Below, in pieces: positions 16,116 through 21,070 of a stretch of DNA of 21,070 nt. The stretch's first letter is position 1. Every line of letters starts with the position of its first letter. Source of the DNA: Flavobacterium sp. UBA6203 (GTDB taxonomy: Bacteria > Bacteroidota > Bacteroidia > Flavobacteriales > Flavobacteriaceae); NCBI GenBank assembly GCA_002421645.1, contig DIST01000032.1, positions 1-21,070 of the forward strand, read 5' to 3'. The notes below the pieces were generated by a model. The model saw nothing but the letters and a program-made list of their open reading frames with translations. It did not search any database and was not told the origin of the DNA. The translations under genes were made by a program, and so were the position numbers.

Positions 16116-16877
16116 TTATTTCAAAGAAGCTTTTAAGTATTCTCTGTTCATACGTGCGATGTTTTCTAACGAAATTCCTTTTGGACATTCGATTTCACAT
16201 GCTCCAGTATTGGTACAATTTCCGAATCCTTCTTCATCCATTTGACGTACCATGTTTAAAACACGTTGTGTAGCTTCTACTTTACCTTGTGGTAATAAAG
16301 CATATTGCGATACTTTTGCTCCAACGAATAACATTGCAGAACCGTTTTTACAAGTTGCCACACAAGCGCCACATCCAATACAAGCTGCTGCTTCAAAAGC
16401 CTTATCAGCATCGTCTTTAGGAACTGGTATAGAATTGGCATCAATAGTATTTCCAGATGTATTTACCGATACGAAACCACCCGCTTGCTGAATTCTATCA
16501 AAAGCACTTCTATCAACCACTAAATCTTTGATAACTGGAAACGCTTTACTTCTCCATGGTTCAATGTAAATTGTATCTCCATCGTTGAACATTCTCATGT
16601 GTAACTGACACGTAGTAATTCCAGTATCAGGTCCGTGAGCACGTCCGTTGATGTATAAAGAACACATTCCGCAAATACCTTCACGACAATCGTGATCAAA
16701 TGCTACTGGTTCTTTTTTCTCATTAATTAATTGCTCGTTTAATTGGTCTAACATTTCCAAAAACGAACTTGCAGTAGAAACATTATCTAATTTATAAGTT
16801 TCCATGCTACCTTTTGAACTTGCGTTCTTTTGACGCCAAATTTTAAGGTTTATATTGATATTTTTTGCTGCACTCAT
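16116..16877 (-). CDS. sdhB: Succinate dehydrogenase iron-sulfur subunit
   Basis: A 253-residue peripheral membrane subunit that carries electrons from the flavoprotein to the quinone site. All cluster ligands are present. The [2Fe-2S] ligands are C64, C69, C72 and C90. The motif [11 protein letters not shown] (166-176) with C221, C227 and C231 supplies the [4Fe-4S] (C166, C169, C172, C231) and [3Fe-4S] (C176, C221, C227) clusters, by analogy with E. coli SdhB. The N-terminal ferredoxin domain covers about 5-110 and the C-terminal helical domain 130-253. The gene starts 6 bases after sdhA ends and is the last of the operon, followed by a terminator. Confidence 0.97.
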   Translation of the reverse strand: MSAAKNININLKIWRQKNASSKGSMETYKLDNVSTASSFLEMLDQLNEQLINEKKEPVAFDHDCREGICGMCSLYINGRAHGPDTGITTCQLHMRMFNDGDTIYIEPWRSKAFPVIKDLVVDRSAFDRIQQAGGFVSVNTSGNTIDANSIPVPKDDADKAFEAAACIGCGACVATCKNGSAMLFVGAKVSQYALLPQGKVEATQRVLNMVRQMDEEGFGNCTNTGACEIECPKGISLENIARMNREYLKASLK

Positions 16878-16883
16878 AATCTA

Positions 16884-18893
16884 TTATTTGTAATTTCTAG
16901 CTGCAATTTTTATTTCTTCGTATTTCAATTCTTCTTTATGAAGTTCTTCTTTGCTGATGTCATCACCTTTGTATTCCCAAGCTCCAACAAATTTGAAGTT
17001 TTCGTCATCACGTAATGTTTCACCTTCAGCATCTTGATATTCTTCACGGAAGTGACCTCCACAAGACTCTTTACGTTGTAAAGCATCCATAGCCATTAAT
17101 TGACCTAATTCGATGAAATCTGCAACTCTTAATACTTTTTCTAACTCAGGATTCAATTCGTCTGCACTTCCAGGAACATAAACATCTTTGTAGAAATCTT
17201 CTTTTAATTGAGCGATTTCAGCAATAGCTTCTGTTAATCCTTTTTCGTTACGAGCCATACCTACTTTATTCCACATAATTAAACCTAATTTTTTGTGAAA
17301 ATAATCAACTGACTTCGTACCATTATTATTTAAGAATTTACTAATTGAATCTTTTACTCTAGCTTCTGCCTCAGCGAATTCTGGAGATTCAGTAGAAATT
17401 TTACCTGTTCTGATTTCGTCTGCTAAATAGTTAGAAATTGTGTAAGGTAATACGAAATATCCATCTGCTAAACCTTGCATTAAAGCCGAAGCTCCTAAAC
17501 GGTTAGCTCCGTGGTCAGAGAAGTTAGCTTCACCTGCTACGAAACAACCAGGAATTGTAGATTGTAAGTTATAATCCACCCAAACACCACCCATAGTATA
17601 GTGAACTGCTGGATAAATTTTCATTGGTGTTTCATAAGGATTCTCATCCGTGATTTTTTGATACATCGTAAACAAGTTACCATATTTCTCTTCTAACCAC
17701 TGTTTTCCTAAAGCTGTAATTTCTTCAGGTGTTGGATTATGATTTCCTTTTGCATAAGCGGCTTGACGACCTTTTGTTTGAATCTCTGTTGAGAAATCTA
17801 AGTAAACTCCTTCGTTAGTATCGTTAGCTTCAATTCCGTAACCAGCATCACAACGCTCTTTTGCAGCTCTTGAAGCTACGTCACGAGGTACTAAGTTACC
17901 AAAAGCAGGATATCTTCTTTCTAAATAGTAATCTCTATCTTCTTCCGCAATTTGAGTTGGTTTTAATTTACCTGCTCTAATTGCTTCTGCATCTTCTTTT
18001 TTCTTTGGAACCCAAATACGCCCTGAGTTACGTAACGATTCAGACATCAAAGTTAATTTTGACTGATTTGTTCCGTGAACTGGAATACATGTTGGGTGAA
18101 TTTGCACATAACATGGATTTGCAAATAACGCTCCTTGTTTGTGGATTTTCCATCCAGCCGTTACGTTACTTCCCATTGCATTTGTTGAAAGGAAATATAC
18201 GTTACCGTAACCTCCAGAAGCGATAACAACTGCGTGTGCTGAATGTCTTTCGATTTCTCCTGTGATTAAGTTACGAGCGATAATTCCACGCGCTTTTCCA
18301 TCTACTTTAACTAAATCTAACATTTCGTGACGGTTGTACATTTTTACACGACCTAACCCGATTTGTCTTGATAAAGCAGAATACGCTCCTAATAATAATT
18401 GTTGACCAGTTTGTCCAGCAGCGTAGAAAGTACGTTGTACTTGTGTTCCACCAAACGAACGGTTATCTAACATTCCACCATATTCGCGAGCAAAAGGAAC
18501 ACCTTGCGCCACACATTGGTCGATAATATTTCCTGAAACTTCAGCTAAACGGTGAACGTTTGCTTCACGCGCACGATAGTCACCACCTTTGATAGTATCA
18601 TAGAAAAGACGGTAAACACTATCACCATCATTTTGATAATTTTTTGCTGCATTAATACCTCCTTGAGCCGCAATTGAGTGCGCACGACGAGGAGAATCTT
18701 GAAAACAGAATGCTTTTACATTATACCCCATTTCTCCAAGAGAAGCAGCAGCAGAAGCACCTGCCAAACCAGTTCCAACCACAATAATATCGATTTTTGG
18801 TCTATTATTTGGAGCAACTAATTTCAAGTGATTTTTATGATCGGTCCATTTGTCTTTTAACGGACCCGCTGGTATTTTAGAATCTAACTTCAT
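16884..18893 (-). CDS. sdhA: Succinate dehydrogenase / fumarate reductase flavoprotein subunit
   Basis: A 669-residue catalytic subunit that oxidises succinate to fumarate in the TCA cycle. FAD-binding [16 protein letters not shown] (38-53) is the dinucleotide motif. H72 in [11 protein letters not shown] is the covalent FAD attachment residue. The dicarboxylate site is represented by H266 (QIHPT), R337 (VPRDVASRA, the proton-shuttle Arg), H431 (VHYTMGG) and R465 (HGANRLG). The length is greater than that of E. coli SdhA (588) and typical of the type B (Wolinella/Bacteroides-like) enzyme. It lies between sdhC (18-base gap) and sdhB (6-base gap), so all three are made from one message. Confidence 0.97.
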   Translation of the reverse strand: MKLDSKIPAGPLKDKWTDHKNHLKLVAPNNRPKIDIIVVGTGLAGASAAASLGEMGYNVKAFCFQDSPRRAHSIAAQGGINAAKNYQNDGDSVYRLFYDTIKGGDYRAREANVHRLAEVSGNIIDQCVAQGVPFAREYGGMLDNRSFGGTQVQRTFYAAGQTGQQLLLGAYSALSRQIGLGRVKMYNRHEMLDLVKVDGKARGIIARNLITGEIERHSAHAVVIASGGYGNVYFLSTNAMGSNVTAGWKIHKQGALFANPCYVQIHPTCIPVHGTNQSKLTLMSESLRNSGRIWVPKKKEDAEAIRAGKLKPTQIAEEDRDYYLERRYPAFGNLVPRDVASRAAKERCDAGYGIEANDTNEGVYLDFSTEIQTKGRQAAYAKGNHNPTPEEITALGKQWLEEKYGNLFTMYQKITDENPYETPMKIYPAVHYTMGGVWVDYNLQSTIPGCFVAGEANFSDHGANRLGASALMQGLADGYFVLPYTISNYLADEIRTGKISTESPEFAEAEARVKDSISKFLNNNGTKSVDYFHKKLGLIMWNKVGMARNEKGLTEAIAEIAQLKEDFYKDVYVPGSADELNPELEKVLRVADFIELGQLMAMDALQRKESCGGHFREEYQDAEGETLRDDENFKFVGAWEYKGDDISKEELHKEELKYEEIKIAARNYK

Positions 18894-18911
18894 AATATAT
18901 ACTGATGTTGA

Positions 18912-19793
18912 TTATTTTTTAAAGTGTAAGATAATTGGAATAATTGCAAACAATAGCGGTACTATAATTGCAAATGCTCTTCCGAAAAATTTGATAGATG
19001 GCGTAAATTTATTGTTAATCCCTAATGATTGGAATGCACTTTGGAACCCATGCCATAAGTGAAATGCTAAAGCTAACATTGCCAAGACATAACCTATTGT
19101 GAACACTAAACCTAATTTTGCATCTCTAAAGAAATCAACTGTTAATTTATGTAAATCTTTGAAACCAATAAAAACAATTTCTCCGTCAACTTTATTGATT
19201 AAAGTTGTACCGTTTTTCAACTCTAAATCGTATTTACCTTGTGTTTGCTCTTTAACATCTTTAATAAAGGCTGCCGTAATGGTTCTTTCATTTTTAGCTC
19301 CTAAGAAAGGCATTGGGGAATCTTTTGTTCCAACAATTTGAACTTGTTTGATACCCATTCCGTTGTCCATTTCTTTAACAACTAAAGGCATATTTTTATC
19401 AAAATGCATTTTTGCCCAAAAGTTTACCATGTGAGTAGCAATGAAAACCATAATAATAGTCCCTAATACCGCCATATTTCTAGAAGCAATACTACTAGAA
19501 GAACCATCTGTTTTAGCATAACCAATTGGTCTTGCTTTTTTGTTTTGAATTGTTAACATAATTCCATCTATTGCATGGAATATGATTGAAATGTAAGTTA
19601 GATAAGAAAGTAACTTAACCGCAGGATTGGTGGTCATGAATAGAGCATATTCATTGAACTGTTGACTGGTTCCAAAAATTAATTGAAGATTTCCTGCCAA
19701 GTGACCCGCCAAAAACAAGCATAAGAATAAACCTGTAAGAGCCATCCAGTATTTTTTTACAATAGACGACTTTAATAGTGCTGATTTTGCCAT
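18912..19793 (-). CDS. sdhC: Succinate dehydrogenase cytochrome b subunit (type B, b558 family), with enlarged loop
   Basis: A 293-residue inner-membrane diheme anchor. Five hydrophobic segments are visible at about 13-40, 58-82, 107-128, 225-247 and 268-288. Candidate heme ligands are H31 (GHLAGN), H73 (FHAIDG), H121 (ATHMVNFW) and H245 or H248 (FHLWHGF). Electrons pass to menaquinone. The family is usually about 220-255 residues. The excess lies between segments 3 and 4: residues about 136-213 form a charged, non-membrane stretch where relatives have only a short linker. With the N-terminus in the cytoplasm, this loop should face the periplasm. The flanking MHFDKNMPL and KDLHKLTVDFF are the conserved edges. 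First gene of sdhCAB. Confidence 0.93.
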   Translation of the reverse strand: MAKSALLKSSIVKKYWMALTGLFLCLFLAGHLAGNLQLIFGTSQQFNEYALFMTTNPAVKLLSYLTYISIIFHAIDGIMLTIQNKKARPIGYAKTDGSSSSIASRNMAVLGTIIMVFIATHMVNFWAKMHFDKNMPLVVKEMDNGMGIKQVQIVGTKDSPMPFLGAKNERTITAAFIKDVKEQTQGKYDLELKNGTTLINKVDGEIVFIGFKDLHKLTVDFFRDAKLGLVFTIGYVLAMLALAFHLWHGFQSAFQSLGINNKFTPSIKFFGRAFAIIVPLLFAIIPIILHFKK

Positions 19794-19832
19794 AATTTTT
19801 ATTTGATTGTACTAGTTTAATAAAAAATCAAA

Positions 19833-19863
19833 CAAAAATACGGCTATTTGAATTTAACTACAA
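19833..19863 (-). promoter_or_regulatory. Promoter of the sdhCAB operon
   Basis: On the minus strand, TTG (19863-19861) is followed after 20 bases by TATTTTTG (19840-19833), an exact TAnnTTTG element. The predicted leader is about 33 bases before the ATG at 19793. The spacing matches that of the thiL promoter. Confidence 0.65.
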
Positions 19864-19944
19864 CCTTTTCGGGCTAATTTATAATGATTTTAAAATGAGT
19901 TTAACTATTGTTGAATACCAAGGGATTAAAGCGTATAAATCATA

Positions 19945-19971
19945 CAAATGTATAGCATATTAGCAAATATA
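19945..19971 (-). promoter_or_regulatory. Possible distal -7 elements upstream of sdhC
   Basis: Two more TAnnTTTG matches on the minus strand: TATATTTG (19971-19964, with a TTG 22 bases upstream) and TACATTTG (19952-19945, no -33 box). The second sits in the small inverted repeat ATACA-AA-TGTAT. Chance matches are likely in such AT-rich DNA. Confidence 0.2.
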
Positions 19972-19972
19972 C

Positions 19973-20845
19973 TTATTTTACATACATAGGTATCAATCCT
20001 CTTAATCCCATATCAACAACATTTTCTCCGATAGAAGGCTCGTATTTACCATCAGCTGTTACTTCTTGCCACTCAAAACTGTTATTAGTTGACAATGATA
20101 AAGTAATCACCACATCTCGTGTTTCATTCCCATTAATAACCAAATTTTGAGCAAATTTACCTGTTACAACACAAGAACCAGCAGGAATTGGAGATGTACT
20201 TGCTATCGGATTTGGAACTGTGGTTGCTCCGGCTGGAGCTTGGCCAAAAGTAGCGTAAGGAACATCATTTAAAGCAAAAGCCCAATAACCTTGTAAACGA
20301 TTTCCGTTTACAGGAAATGAATTATTACCTATAGCATGTGTTGTGATGTAAGTATTATATCCTACAAAACTAGCAAGCTTTCCTTGATAATCGGCGCCAT
20401 TATTTCGTACCGAAATTCCATATTCTTGATACGCCAAAGAAACACGAACATATTCATAATTTCCCTGTGCAACTTGACTTAAAGGAATTCTTAAAAAGGC
20501 TTCTCCTTCACCTACAATTACAGCTTTACTAAAATCAATTGCAACCGAACCTCCTTGAGTAGTTTCGTCTGCATGATACAAAACAGTACCATCTCCAAGC
20601 TGAGTATAAGCTGTTGGAGCTAATTCAAAATAATGCGCACTTATTTTACTAAAATCAGGAGATTGGGCCGCATGACCAGAAGAAACGGCTGCTGGTTGTC
20701 CCAAATTATTCAAACGCACTTGATTAGGATCAAACTGAAATTTAACAATCAAATATGGCTCATTTACCTTATTATCTTCATCCTCACAAGAAAAAAAAGA
20801 TACAACCGAAACCAAAATTAAAAAAAGTCCAACAATTCTTTTCAT
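19973..20845 (-). CDS. Outer-membrane lipoprotein of unknown function
   Basis: A 290-residue protein with a lipoprotein signal peptide (MKRIVGLFLILVSVVSFFSC) and C20 as the modified residue. EDED follows the cysteine directly. In Bacteroidota an acidic stretch after the lipid-bearing Cys acts as a surface-export signal, so exposure on the cell surface is inferred. The mature part is rich in beta-type strands (YLIVKFQFD at 31-39, EYVRVSLAYQEYG at 131-143, TRDVVITLSLS at 242-252). It has Gly/Pro-rich turns near 203-222 and ends in DMGLRGLIPMYVK. I do not recognise a named domain or catalytic motif. No SusC/SusD partner or enzyme adjoins it on the side that is visible. The upstream gene on the same strand ends 87 bases away, so co-transcription is possible. 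Confidence 0.8.
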   Translation of the reverse strand: MKRIVGLFLILVSVVSFFSCEDEDNKVNEPYLIVKFQFDPNQVRLNNLGQPAAVSSGHAAQSPDFSKISAHYFELAPTAYTQLGDGTVLYHADETTQGGSVAIDFSKAVIVGEGEAFLRIPLSQVAQGNYEYVRVSLAYQEYGISVRNNGADYQGKLASFVGYNTYITTHAIGNNSFPVNGNRLQGYWAFALNDVPYATFGQAPAGATTVPNPIASTSPIPAGSCVVTGKFAQNLVINGNETRDVVITLSLSTNNSFEWQEVTADGKYEPSIGENVVDMGLRGLIPMYVK

Positions 20846-20932
20846 AAGATCAAAATAACGTTTGAAATAGCAAATTATAACATCTGCTTTTAGGTTAACG
20901 CAAAAACTCTAACAAATAGTATGCCTTTTTAA

Positions 20933-21070
20933 CTATTTTTTAGGATTTAAAATTTCAAATGATTTGCTTTCTGATGCTTTATCTTTAGAAACTGTCATTT
21001 TGTATTTCCCAACAGGCAAATAATACTTCTTATTATCAGCCGCTATGATTTTGATGTTTTTATCTTTTTT
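20933..21070 (-). CDS. C-terminal end of an unidentified protein, cut by the window edge
   Basis: An open frame runs in from the right edge and stops with TAG at 20933-20935, leaving 45 codons. The visible tail is lysine-rich with alternating strands: NIKIIA, then YYLPVGKYKMTVSKD, then SKSFEILNPKK. The LPVGKYKMTV pattern is typical of the last strands of Ig-like, PEGA or carboxypeptidase-regulatory-like beta-sandwich domains in secreted proteins, but this is too short to assign a family. Same strand as the lipoprotein gene that follows it. Confidence 0.6.
   Translation of the reverse strand, partial: KKDKNIKIIAADNKKYYLPVGKYKMTVSKDKASESKSFEILNPKK

Noticed and set aside
1..21070. Defence island, prophage or transposon
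   Set aside because: All large frames are accounted for by housekeeping, envelope or unknown single genes. No nuclease, helicase, transposase or integrase motif and no terminal inverted repeat with target duplication was seen.

Overview
The window is a low-GC, tightly packed stretch of chromosome that looks like a member of the Flavobacteriaceae, most probably Flavobacterium or a close relative. The grounds are: a C-terminal type IX secretion signal of the flavobacterial 'type C' kind; a three-subunit, type B succinate dehydrogenase in the order sdhC-sdhA-sdhB; Bacteroidota-type promoter elements (TAnnTTTG at -7) with no recognisable Shine-Dalgarno sites; and a Big_5 lipoprotein, a ComF protein and a RecX protein that all read as flavobacterial. 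No tRNA, rRNA, insertion sequence, integrase or CRISPR array was seen, and no gap between genes exceeds 300 bases.

Left part (1-3661): the 3' end of ribF (FAD/FMN synthesis) overlaps by ATGA a membrane protein that is a full-length relative of vitamin K-dependent gamma-carboxylase. This pair converges, across a two-way terminator, on an M20 family dipeptidase. Middle left (3662-8602): one gene encodes a 1646-residue secreted multidomain surface protein (Ig-like, FN3-like, GEVED, IPT/TIG and lamin-tail-like modules, then the sorting domain). Middle (8603-12084): recX and thiL on the plus strand, separated by a block of short repeats, then a strong two-way terminator and glyS on the minus strand.

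Middle right (12085-16034): a membrane-anchored protein of unknown function is divergent from comF. The comF gene is followed by a lipoprotein with an N-terminal Big_5 domain, whose stop codon interlocks with that of a converging omega-amidase-type nitrilase. Right part (16059-19863): the sdhCAB operon with a good promoter and terminator. It encodes succinate:menaquinone oxidoreductase, and its cytochrome b subunit carries an unusual loop of roughly 70 residues. The window ends with an outer-membrane lipoprotein of unknown function and the last 45 codons of another gene.

Most of this is housekeeping: flavin and thiamine cofactors, glycyl-tRNA, the TCA cycle/respiratory chain, and recombination control. 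I found no multi-gene defence system or mobile element. The most unusual item is the gamma-carboxylase homologue, which keeps the catalytic-lysine region and the lumenal domain of the animal enzyme and is translationally coupled to ribF. Next come the enlarged SdhC, the repeat blocks on both sides of thiL, and promoters lying so close to start codons that the mRNAs should be nearly leaderless.
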